33,092 nucleotides of DNA, from contig JAPWUD010000016.1 of NCBI GenBank assembly GCA_028275705.1, positions 1 to 33,092 of the forward strand, given 5' to 3'. Shown here piece by piece: positions 26,036-33,092 of this stretch. Each line of letters begins with the position of its first letter. Positions within the stretch are counted from its first letter, which is position 1. The notes under the pieces were generated by a model, which did not search any database, had not been told where the DNA came from, and worked only from the letters and a program-made list of their open reading frames with translations. The translations under genes and the position numbers were made by a program. The DNA comes from Desulfurococcaceae archaeon. GTDB lineage: Archaea > Thermoproteota > Thermoprotei_A > Sulfolobales > Desulfurococcaceae.

Positions 26036-27559
26036 TTAATAGGATTCAAAATATAGAAGTACTGGAACGTGGAACTCGCAAGTTCCACGCATCCACCTAA
26101 ATTTACTCATCCACACATATATATACTCGTTTACATAATAATACTTGTCTATAGAGATCACGCCATTAATGAACACGAATTTAGCGTCCTCATAGCCAAA
26201 GGACGCTGTGATCAACGTCAATGGAATAGCCCAGTTCTTATTGCCTAGGCCGAGCGTTAAAGGCGAGAAGCTTAGTGGGACTTCAAAACTAAAGCCACAG
26301 GCATCATACAAACTATAGAATTCATTCAAGTAGAAATCCCTTAATGTATTATTTAATACTATGAAATTCTTCTTCTCTGCAAACGTGTAGTTGAATAAGA
26401 GGCTTCTATCAAGCCAATAAGGCCAATTATACTCAACACCATCATCATATCTTAGAAAGCCACCTTCATTTACAACCGAGAAGTCTTGTAGAATAGCGTC
26501 AACGCTTTGATACCCGGTAGGGTAGCTGGGTCTCCATGGGCAGTCAACCCACTCAATCCACTCTTCCCAGAAACTGAGTATTGGTCTACCATAAATATAA
26601 TACATGAATACTTGTCCATGGTCTAAATTAGTGAACATGTCTCCACTATCAGCGATGTAGGACTTCATACTGCTCGATTTATATAATATTATATCTGAAC
26701 CTATGTTGAAGCTACCATTTTGTAGCTTACTCTCTATTTCAAACCCTACACCAATTGAGTAGTATACCCCGCTGGCCGCTTGCGACGATATAATTATAAT
26801 TCCACTTAACGTATTCGATCTTGGATATGTATTCTCAACTATTAATATCGGCCACTTCAAGTATGGTTTTCCATTAATGTACTTCATATAGTCGCTATTA
26901 TAAGTCATGTTCTCTGGGCCAACCCACCACTTCAACCTCCACGAATATCCAGGTTCACATATTGGCCCATCTGATGGCACTATAGGGGCTTGTGAGGAGT
27001 CTTGGGAGATGGGGACTTTTATACGGTATCTAATGATGTTTCCATTAATTAGGGATATTGGACTATATGAGAGGTAATCTCTAAGTCTTGCAACTAGTTT
27101 GTGGTCTTTGATAACCCATATATTTACATATATCATCTCAGTGAATTTTTTAATTGCTCTCAGTGCATAGGGGCTATCCCCTGCGAGAGCCTCATATTTC
27201 TTGACGAATGCTCTTACGATATCGTTGAAAACCTTATTCTCTAGGTTGAGCTCTAGTAAACCAGTGCGAAGAGTTCCTTTGTAAACCTCTATTAGGGGTT
27301 GATCCATGGTGGGTGGTGTGACTGCATAGACTTGCGCTATAATCTTAGTATTAATCTTAGTATTTTCTTCATTCAGGATGCTGCCCTGCTGGTCAACTAA
27401 ATCAATATCGATTAATATACGCGGTACTTTATTAATGCTTGTATTGTTCATGTTGTAGACTATTGACATGCCAATGAGACTCACTATTATTAATGACGGG
27501 ACAGCGGCTTTAAACTTATTATTGAACTTCACGTAAACCCCCTTTTCATTATATTGCAT
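26036..27559 (-). CDS. Orphan surface/secreted protein of unknown function
   Basis: 507 residues, no family recognised. A hydrophobic segment at about 19-36 (AVPSLIIVSLIGMSIVY) after a basic start suggests a signal peptide or anchor, with the rest outside. The outer part holds many aromatic residues and several NxS/T sites (NMT, NGS, NYT and NNT among them) consistent with glycosylation. There are three cysteines in the C-terminal part. It is flanked by AT-rich gaps of 186 and 101 nt and has no co-directional partner, which fits a recent acquisition or a lineage-specific surface protein. ATG 27559 is the only clear start. Confidence 0.75.
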   Translation of the reverse strand: MQYNEKGVYVKFNNKFKAAVPSLIIVSLIGMSIVYNMNNTSINKVPRILIDIDLVDQQGSILNEENTKINTKIIAQVYAVTPPTMDQPLIEVYKGTLRTGLLELNLENKVFNDIVRAFVKKYEALAGDSPYALRAIKKFTEMIYVNIWVIKDHKLVARLRDYLSYSPISLINGNIIRYRIKVPISQDSSQAPIVPSDGPICEPGYSWRLKWWVGPENMTYNSDYMKYINGKPYLKWPILIVENTYPRSNTLSGIIIISSQAASGVYYSIGVGFEIESKLQNGSFNIGSDIILYKSSSMKSYIADSGDMFTNLDHGQVFMYYIYGRPILSFWEEWIEWVDCPWRPSYPTGYQSVDAILQDFSVVNEGGFLRYDDGVEYNWPYWLDRSLLFNYTFAEKKNFIVLNNTLRDFYLNEFYSLYDACGFSFEVPLSFSPLTLGLGNKNWAIPLTLITASFGYEDAKFVFINGVISIDKYYYVNEYIYVWMSKFRWMRGTCEFHVPVLLYFESY

Positions 27560-27660
27560 TATAGACCTTTATTTTTTTATTACGACTGATTAAAAATACA
27601 CAGAGATTACGATGGAGAGGATGTGGTTTGAAAAGGGCTTTTATATTGAGCGATCTGGGT

Positions 27661-28308
27661 TTAGTGTAAATCCGTGATTTCCCTCCATATATCATCTCTT
27701 ATTCTCCTATATTTTAAGTAGTACTCTAATCCATCTGCGAGTAGGGGTTTTCCACCCACTACTGGATACCTGTAGGGTAGGTATATTTCGCCACTCTCAG
27801 TCTCTACTCTTACTCCATCAATGTATTGGTAACCAGAGACTCCTTTATTTAGCCACACGTAATTAATGAAGTATACTGCTCCGTCAATACCATACTGTCC
27901 GTCTCCTATATTAAACGCTCTGGCTCCAATTGGCATTCTACTAGTTATGTACATCCAAGTCCTGCCTCTAGGTGGGTGTTCCCCCAGTATTCCACCTACA
28001 ACTACGTATTCTGCACTAGTGAGGTCGCTGTAGTCGAGGGTACTACTTGCTCTTGGATCTAGTATGATTAGGGATTCAACTGGTATTTCTCCATTATTTA
28101 CGAGCTCTACAACACTCTCCTCTCTCACCCGGCCATACTTAGATAGTATTTTCTGGTACTTTACGGGTATGTTTGTAAATAATAAGTAATCTCTTCCATA
28201 GATCATCGATGCGTGGCGGTACTCTAGGATTATCCATGGTGATAGAGAATCCTCGCAGTGCTCTATAATGACAACTGGCTTATTCCTACTCCTAGATTGA
28301 TCATGCAT
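27661..28308 (-). CDS. SFM1-like SPOUT methyltransferase (RNA_Me_trans, DUF431)
   Basis: 215 residues. IIEHCEDSLSPWIILEYRH near the start and VVGGILGEHPPRGRT in the C-terminal half are the two signatures of the Sfm1/DUF431 SPOUT family. In yeast, Sfm1 methylates an arginine of ribosomal protein S3; archaeal members are annotated only as RNA methyltransferase candidates. ATG 28308 is chosen because GAGGGG lies 7 nt ahead; TTG 28323 would add five residues. Its start overlaps the HAD gene by 8 nt, so it is the third gene of a tight run. Confidence 0.82.
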   Translation of the reverse strand: MHDQSRSRNKPVVIIEHCEDSLSPWIILEYRHASMIYGRDYLLFTNIPVKYQKILSKYGRVREESVVELVNNGEIPVESLIILDPRASSTLDYSDLTSAEYVVVGGILGEHPPRGRTWMYITSRMPIGARAFNIGDGQYGIDGAVYFINYVWLNKGVSGYQYIDGVRVETESGEIYLPYRYPVVGGKPLLADGLEYYLKYRRIRDDIWREITDLH

Positions 28309-29014
28309 GTAGTAGCCCCTCAACTACATTAATAGCCTCTCTTAGTGAGTAAACAACCTTAAGGCCCGGTATTCTAATGCATTTATCAACACTCTTCTGC
28401 CTACGTGCGTAGAGTACTGGTTTCAACCCAGCTACGTAAGCCCCGAGTACATCCCTAATGCAGGAGTCTCCAATGTGTATAGCCTCGTGGGGATTAATGT
28501 TGAGTTGTTGTAGAGCTATTTGGAAAATCCGGGGATGTGGTTTTAAGACCTCGTAGTCTGCTGAAGATACTATGAGGTCGATGTATTCTCCAATACCAGA
28601 GTTCATTAGTATCTTGTATATTGTTCCACTTGAGAAGTGTGTATTCGTGATTACTGCTACTTTGAGACCCATGCCTTTAGCGTATTGAAGAAGCTCTCTA
28701 GCACCATCTATTAATCTCGGTTTATATTGTGAACCACCATTCTCATAGGCTATTAAAGCCTCTTCCACGATATTAGCATTTATATCTAAGCCTAGTAGAG
28801 CGATGATCAATTTGGCGTAGACTCGTGGGTTGAAAACTCCTCTATATTCAGCCAGGGAGTTATAGGCTTTAATTAATTCATCCATGTCGACCTTGATTGC
28901 TCTTCCAATTGTTTTAATTATAGACTCTAACTCCATTATAACATAGGGTTCAATAGGGCCTTGCTCGCTCTGGATTATCGTATCCCATAGGTCTAGAGTT
29001 ATTGCTTTTATCAA
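28301..29014 (-). CDS. HAD-superfamily hydrolase
   Basis: 237 residues from TTG 29014, which overlaps the previous stop as TTGA. Motif I is LDLWDT, motif II VITNTH, motif III KPHPRIF and motif IV HIGDSCIRDV, so all four HAD motifs are present. The cap is a helical insert between I and II, giving a phosphatase-like subfamily I enzyme; the substrate is not known. A longer start at 29071 is open but would lie inside the upstream gene and add a poorly conserved segment. It lies between a membrane protein and the SFM1-like methyltransferase. Confidence 0.86.
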   Translation of the reverse strand: MIKAITLDLWDTIIQSEQGPIEPYVIMELESIIKTIGRAIKVDMDELIKAYNSLAEYRGVFNPRVYAKLIIALLGLDINANIVEEALIAYENGGSQYKPRLIDGARELLQYAKGMGLKVAVITNTHFSSGTIYKILMNSGIGEYIDLIVSSADYEVLKPHPRIFQIALQQLNINPHEAIHIGDSCIRDVLGAYVAGLKPVLYARRQKSVDKCIRIPGLKVVYSLREAINVVEGLLHA

Positions 29015-29331
29015 GATGCTACACCAATTGATTTTAGTAAATCGCTTAGTAAAATCGCTGTTAATAACCAAGTACCGTAGTATGTAGCTAATCCCCTGAG
29101 GTATAGTTGAAACTTACTCTTCGGATTGTATAGTGCACTTACAAATAACACTGTGAAGTAGTAGACTATTATCGACAACGCCCACGCATACCTCGACAAC
29201 TCAAGGTGGTTTATGAATAGTGATGAAGCATAGACTCCAATACCGTAAAATAATCCAACCATGAACCTAAAAAACACTATTTTATCCTCAATACTCGCTC
29301 TATCCAAGGATTTCCTCAGTCTCTCAAGCAT
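29011..29331 (-). CDS. Small membrane protein of unknown function
   Basis: 106 residues with about three hydrophobic segments, for example FFRFMVGLFYGIGVYASSLF, ALSIIVYYFTVLFVSAL and YYGTWLLTAILLSDLL. There is no export signal or recognised motif. The start is ATG 29331, and the gene opens a run in which the HAD gene overlaps its stop. Function unknown; the operon context with HAD and SFM1-like genes does not suggest one. Confidence 0.65.
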   Translation of the reverse strand: MLERLRKSLDRASIEDKIVFFRFMVGLFYGIGVYASSLFINHLELSRYAWALSIIVYYFTVLFVSALYNPKSKFQLYLRGLATYYGTWLLTAILLSDLLKSIGVAS

Positions 29332-29398
29332 GGTGTGTAAGCACCTGTTTTGGAATAATAGGGTTACTGGGTGATATTAATGTTGATGTAGGAATTTA

Positions 29399-31396
29399 AT
29401 GGTGTGTCTTCAATTGATCAAGAGGACTATGGACATATTAGATGTATATGCATGGGTCAGGATTCATAGAGTTGATTTAGCTAATTGCTTCGTCGACAAT
29501 GCTTATAGGTCGAAATACTATTGGCTCTTAAAACTAAGGTGTGGTGGTGATTCAAGGTTCTTGAAGATCGAGCCTGGTGTGAGGATCCACCTATCAAGCA
29601 CCGAGCCGGAAACCAAGACTATTGATAACTACACGAGGTTTCTTAGAGCCCATGTAAGAGACACGAGGGTTAATAAAGTAGATATGCCCTGGTGGGAGAG
29701 GATAGTGGTCTTAAATACTGGTAGGGGTGGTAGAGAGTACGTACACTATGTTGAATTAGTTCCAAGGGGTTTATGGATTATTACAAGCCCTGATGGAAAA
29801 ATACTCTACGCATCTAAATTCGAGGAATTCAAAGACAGAGTTATTAAACCCGGGGTTCAATACAAGCCACCACCCCAGAAGGGTGTAAATCCACTTGACA
29901 AAACTACTTTGATCGAGTCTATTAAGAAGGGCAGGGATTTAGTGAGAGGCATTGTCTATGAGTGGGGTTTGCCTGGGTATATTGCAGAAGAGCTTTTACA
30001 TAGAGCTGGGCTTTATGGATTGAAGAATGCTAAGCCAAGTGACGTAGGAGTGGTGGATTTAGATAAACTAGTGAATGAATACATGGGGCTCCTCAGAGAA
30101 GTTGAGGCGGGCTATGGGTACCTAGTGCTCGGTGAGGGTGTCCCAGAGTTATTTACTCCCTACAAACCTATTTTATTCACAGAAGTGTTTGCTCGAGAGA
30201 TCAGGGCTTTCAGAGTTTTCGACGAGGCTATAGAAGCCTTCTACGCTGGTCTAGAGGCTTTAATCGAGGCTGAGGAGAGGAGGAAAGTACTTGAAGAAGA
30301 GGTTAATGCGTGGAGGAGGAGGGTTGAGGAGCAGGAGAGGGTGATTAGAGAGTATGAAGTGGAGTTAGAGGGGATTAATAGAGTGCTTGAGGCTATTTAT
30401 GGAAACTACCAGTTGCTTAGTAGAATCATTGACTGTGTATTAGAGGTTAGGAGGTCTAAGGGGTGGGATTACTTAGGAGAGTGTGGGGTTTCAGGCTATG
30501 ATAAGGGAAAAGGAGTGGTGTTTATTGACGTTGCGGGTGAGAGACTTGCCTTCAACGTGAGGGAGCCTCTTGATAAGCAAGTGATTGAGTTAGAGAGGGT
30601 GAAGGGGGAGATCTCTAGGAAAATAGAGAGAGCGAAAAAGATTATAGAGGAGCTCGCTGTTAAAGTGGCTTCTGCCGAGAAGGAAGCTAAAAGAATGGTA
30701 TACGCAAAGCCTGCTCCAAGGTATTGGTATGAGAAGTATAGGTGGAGTATTACTAGGAATGGATTCCTCGTTGTTGCCGGTCGTGATGCATCACAAAATG
30801 AAGTCCTCGTTAAGAAGTACCTGGGTGGAGAAGACATATTTTTACATGCGGATATTCATGGAGCACCCGCGACAATACTATTCAAGCAGGGGAGAGAGCC
30901 TAGTTTAGTGGACATTGAGGATGCAGCCTATATAGCAGCATCATACTCTAAAGCTTGGAAAGCCGGTTTTAGCTACATCGATGTCTTCTGGGTGAAGGGT
31001 TTCCAGGTATCGAAGTCTCCTCCCTCTGGTGAGTACTTAGCGAGGGGTGCCTTCATGATCTACGGTGAGAGGTCATATGTGAAAACAAGGCTCATATTAG
31101 GAATAGGATTGAGGTTATTCTGTGACACAATATATGGAGACTACGTTAAAGTCTTCGCAGGCTCCCCCGAGGTAGTTAAGTCAACGTCTCTCTCATATGT
31201 AATACTCACACCAGGTGATAGTGATCCAGGGGAGTTATCGAGTACTGTGAGGAGGATCTTAGTTGAAAAAGCCATGGAGAAAACAGGAGTTGAGTATAGC
31301 GTTAGCAGTGAACAAGTATTGGAGTTAATGCCGGGGGACTCTAGAATCATTGAGTACGGTGTTGGCTCTGGAGGTATTGAATGCGCAGGTATCTAG
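29399..31396 (+). CDS. Rqc2/NEMF homologue (NFACT protein)
   Basis: 665 residues, typical of archaeal NFACT. The N-terminal domain (about 10-180) carries DILDVYAWV and LRAHVRDTRV, though the usual DR of the following loop reads ER (WWERIVVL). A helix-hairpin-helix segment lies near 180-240, coiled-coil helices span about 285-330 and 395-440, and the NFACT-R domain from about 440 starts with the YWYEKYRWSITRNGFLV signature and contains DIFLHADIHGAPATI. Eukaryotic Rqc2 and bacterial RqcH add C-terminal tails to stalled ribosomes; archaeal homologues probably act in ribosome rescue. ATG 29399 or 29429 may be the start. Confidence 0.9.
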   Translation: MVCLQLIKRTMDILDVYAWVRIHRVDLANCFVDNAYRSKYYWLLKLRCGGDSRFLKIEPGVRIHLSSTEPETKTIDNYTRFLRAHVRDTRVNKVDMPWWERIVVLNTGRGGREYVHYVELVPRGLWIITSPDGKILYASKFEEFKDRVIKPGVQYKPPPQKGVNPLDKTTLIESIKKGRDLVRGIVYEWGLPGYIAEELLHRAGLYGLKNAKPSDVGVVDLDKLVNEYMGLLREVEAGYGYLVLGEGVPELFTPYKPILFTEVFAREIRAFRVFDEAIEAFYAGLEALIEAEERRKVLEEEVNAWRRRVEEQERVIREYEVELEGINRVLEAIYGNYQLLSRIIDCVLEVRRSKGWDYLGECGVSGYDKGKGVVFIDVAGERLAFNVREPLDKQVIELERVKGEISRKIERAKKIIEELAVKVASAEKEAKRMVYAKPAPRYWYEKYRWSITRNGFLVVAGRDASQNEVLVKKYLGGEDIFLHADIHGAPATILFKQGREPSLVDIEDAAYIAASYSKAWKAGFSYIDVFWVKGFQVSKSPPSGEYLARGAFMIYGERSYVKTRLILGIGLRLFCDTIYGDYVKVFAGSPEVVKSTSLSYVILTPGDSDPGELSSTVRRILVEKAMEKTGVEYSVSSEQVLELMPGDSRIIEYGVGSGGIECAGI

Positions 31397-31455
31397 TATA
31401 AAAACTTTGATTTACTTATACAAATATCTTGATATCAGTATTTAGGGTGCTCTAA

Positions 31456-32694
31456 TTGGAGACTCAGCGGAATATAGAGATAGAGCTTCTTAAAATGCAT
31501 AGTGTTAGAGAAATGCAGGTTGAGCTTGTTGAGAGGAAGGGTTTAGGGCACCCTGATTACATTGCAGACTCTGCGAGTGAGGCTGCCTCACGTGCTCTTT
31601 GTAGATACTATTTAAAGGAATTCGGTACAATACTCCACCACAATTTAGATAAGACACTAGTTGTTGGTGGACAGGCTAATCCACGTTTTGGTGGTGGTGA
31701 GGTATTAGAGCCCATATACATCCTAGTTGCTGGTAGAGCTACTACAGAGGTTAGATTAAGGGATGGCGTGCACTATATTCCATTTGGTAAACTAGTAGTG
31801 GAGTCTGTTAGAGAGTGGATTAGATCTAATTTTAGGTACTTAGACCCAGATTCCCATGTAATAGTTGATTACATGATAAGGAAGGGCAGTGCAGACCTAG
31901 TGACGGTATTTGAAGCGGGTAAGCAAAGTATACCATTAGCGAATGATACAAGTATTGGTGTTGGATTTGCACCACTATCAATACTCGAACAACTAGTCCT
32001 AGGGACTGAGAAGTTGCTGAACAATAGGGAGTTTAAGAAGAAGTATCCAGCTGTTGGCGAAGATGTTAAAGTAATGGGGTTGAGAAGGGGGAGTAAAATA
32101 ATTTTAACTATTGCTTCAGCGATAATCGACCGTGAAGTTAATAATAAATACGAATACTTGAAGGTAAAGGAGGATATAGTAAGTGAGGTATCCAACTTAG
32201 TGCATAAAATAGCGCCTGACTACACAGTAGAAGTATACGTTAACACGGCTGACATCCCTGAAAAAGATAGCTTCTATATAACTGTCACTGGTACCTCAGC
32301 GGAGCATGGAGATGATGGGCAAACTGGGAGAGGTAATAGGGCTAATGGATTGATTACTCCCATGAGGCCTATTAGTATGGAGGCAACTGCTGGTAAAAAC
32401 CCAGTTAACCACGTTGGAAAGATCTATAATGTCCTCGCCAAGTTGATAGCTGAGAGGGTTTACGCAGAGCATAGTGATGTATTTAGCGATGTCTACGTAG
32501 AGATCCTTAGCCAAATTGGGAAGCCTATTGATAGACCATTAATTGCGAGCGTTAAGCTTATTCCACGGGATGTATCCATTAGTGATATCCCTGTGCATTT
32601 GAAGAACGATGTAAGGGGGATAGTAGACGAGTACTTACTTAACATAAGGAGGATTACGGAACTCGTAGTTAACAACCAAGTGGATTTATTCTAG
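31456..32694 (+). CDS. mat: S-adenosylmethionine synthetase, archaeal type
   Basis: 412 residues, the usual length of the archaeal family, which differs strongly from bacterial Met[16 protein letters not shown] in the N-terminal part, [20 protein letters not shown] and [16 protein letters not shown] are the family motifs for ATP and methionine. The reaction is methionine plus ATP to SAM. TTG 31456 has GGGTG at 31445-31449 with a 6-nt spacer. Its stop TAG overlaps that of the convergent gene at 32691 within CTAG, and CTTGTTTTT follows it. SAM is used by the methyltransferases at 21480 and 27661. Confidence 0.95.
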   Translation: METQRNIEIELLKMHSVREMQVELVERKGLGHPDYIADSASEAASRALCRYYLKEFGTILHHNLDKTLVVGGQANPRFGGGEVLEPIYILVAGRATTEVRLRDGVHYIPFGKLVVESVREWIRSNFRYLDPDSHVIVDYMIRKGSADLVTVFEAGKQSIPLANDTSIGVGFAPLSILEQLVLGTEKLLNNREFKKKYPAVGEDVKVMGLRRGSKIILTIASAIIDREVNNKYEYLKVKEDIVSEVSNLVHKIAPDYTVEVYVNTADIPEKDSFYITVTGTSAEHGDDGQTGRGNRANGLITPMRPISMEATAGKNPVNHVGKIYNVLAKLIAERVYAEHSDVFSDVYVEILSQIGKPIDRPLIASVKLIPRDVSISDIPVHLKNDVRGIVDEYLLNIRRITELVVNNQVDLF

Positions 32695-33080
32695 CTTGTT
32701 TTTCTCCTCGACTCCTGGTATTCCTTGATCATTTTAATAATCCTATCCCTCCTTTCCTTCGACTCTAATTCATCAATTAACCCCCACTGCTTCTTGATCT
32801 CGCCTATAATAGTGGACTTAACTAGCACGTAGTTCCCCAATTCAAGGACTGGTTGTTCAATTACAATGGGGACTCTAAGGCCGTGCCAGTTTAGGTTTTC
32901 AGTACCGGCTATTGTGACTATTCCTGTTTTCCACGCTTTAGCGTAGGAAATAGCTTGTTCTAAGTGTAATGGATTATCGAGAAATACAGGTTGACCACTG
33001 CACGCTTCCATGCTTGAGGATTTACAAATTAGAATGTACTCTCCCTTACCCATCTCCACGAGTATTCTCTCGAGGAGCAT
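32691..33080 (-). CDS. Protein of unknown function, possibly continuing past the window
   Basis: At least 129 residues. No stop precedes ATG 33080 before the window ends, so the true start may lie upstream. No family recognised. The C-terminal part is a charged helix (DELESKERRDRIIKMIKEY) and the rest looks globular and partly beta, with GQPVFLDNP and TGIVTIAGTENLNWHG. Convergent with S-adenosylmethionine synthetase, sharing CTAG for both stops. Confidence 0.6.
   Translation of the reverse strand: MLLERILVEMGKGEYILICKSSSMEACSGQPVFLDNPLHLEQAISYAKAWKTGIVTIAGTENLNWHGLRVPIVIEQPVLELGNYVLVKSTIIGEIKKQWGLIDELESKERRDRIIKMIKEYQESRRKTS
32695..32703 (+). terminator. CTTGTTTTT after S-adenosylmethionine synthetase
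   Basis: The run begins at the base after the stop and matches the strings at 11492 and 12051. It lies inside the 3' end of the convergent gene. Confidence 0.4.
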
Positions 33081-33092
33081 TATTCTATCCCT

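Overview
The window looks like the chromosome of a hyperthermophilic crenarchaeon (Thermoproteota), most likely a Desulfurococcales-like heterotroph. The support is archaeal-type genes: archaeal S-adenosylmethionine synthetase, NucS, an LSm protein, AMMECR1, a Mut7-C RNase, UPF0282, an Rqc2/NEMF homologue and an SFM1-like SPOUT methyltransferase. Other support is TATA-type promoters about 25 nt ahead of starts, frequent GTG and TTG starts, and extended Shine-Dalgarno sites of the GGTGRTC type. Genus-level placement is a guess. No rRNA, tRNA, CRISPR array or complete transposase gene was found.

Positions 1-10,015 form a metabolic island. From the left edge it holds a truncated dihydroorotate/dihydropyrimidine dehydrogenase-like gene (-), a ~295-bp structured element resembling the ends plus omega-RNA of an IS200/IS605-family transposon without its proteins, and a threonine-synthase-like PLP enzyme (-). 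A knotted carbamoyltransferase (-) follows, with a small unknown gene diverging from it, then a cysteine-synthase-like PLP enzyme (-). Next comes a three-gene molybdenum hydroxylase operon (+; FAD, 2x[2Fe-2S] and Mo subunits), and last a hydantoinase/dihydropyrimidinase-like amidohydrolase (-). This combination resembles bacterial anaerobic purine/ureide and reductive pyrimidine catabolic clusters, and I regard it as the most interesting system here.

Positions 10,198-19,047 hold housekeeping and accessory genes: a small unknown, a four-CBS protein, Mut7-C RNase, AMMECR1, NAD synthetase and an unknown convergent gene. A sugar-nucleotidyltransferase follows that overlaps a phosphomannomutase-like gene with its catalytic motifs gone. 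A DUF711 protein and a class III aminotransferase then diverge from a shared intergenic promoter region.

Positions 19,044-25,849 hold a TrkH-type K+ transporter with a tail-anchored partner, an LSm protein, a methyltransferase overlapping NucS, a UPF0282 metallo-beta-lactamase protein, a CDF transporter with an all-Asp metal site, and a zinc alcohol dehydrogenase. Positions 26,036-33,092 hold an orphan surface protein, a tightly packed trio (membrane protein, HAD hydrolase, SFM1-like methyltransferase), the Rqc2/NEMF homologue, S-adenosylmethionine synthetase, and an unknown gene at the right edge.

Two genes appear to start at codons that gene finders do not use: AUA at 4838 and CUG at 22881. 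In both cases homology-like N-terminal sequence and a Shine-Dalgarno site lie ahead of the first conventional start. Apart from the element at 552-847, no gene-free stretch exceeds 300 bases.
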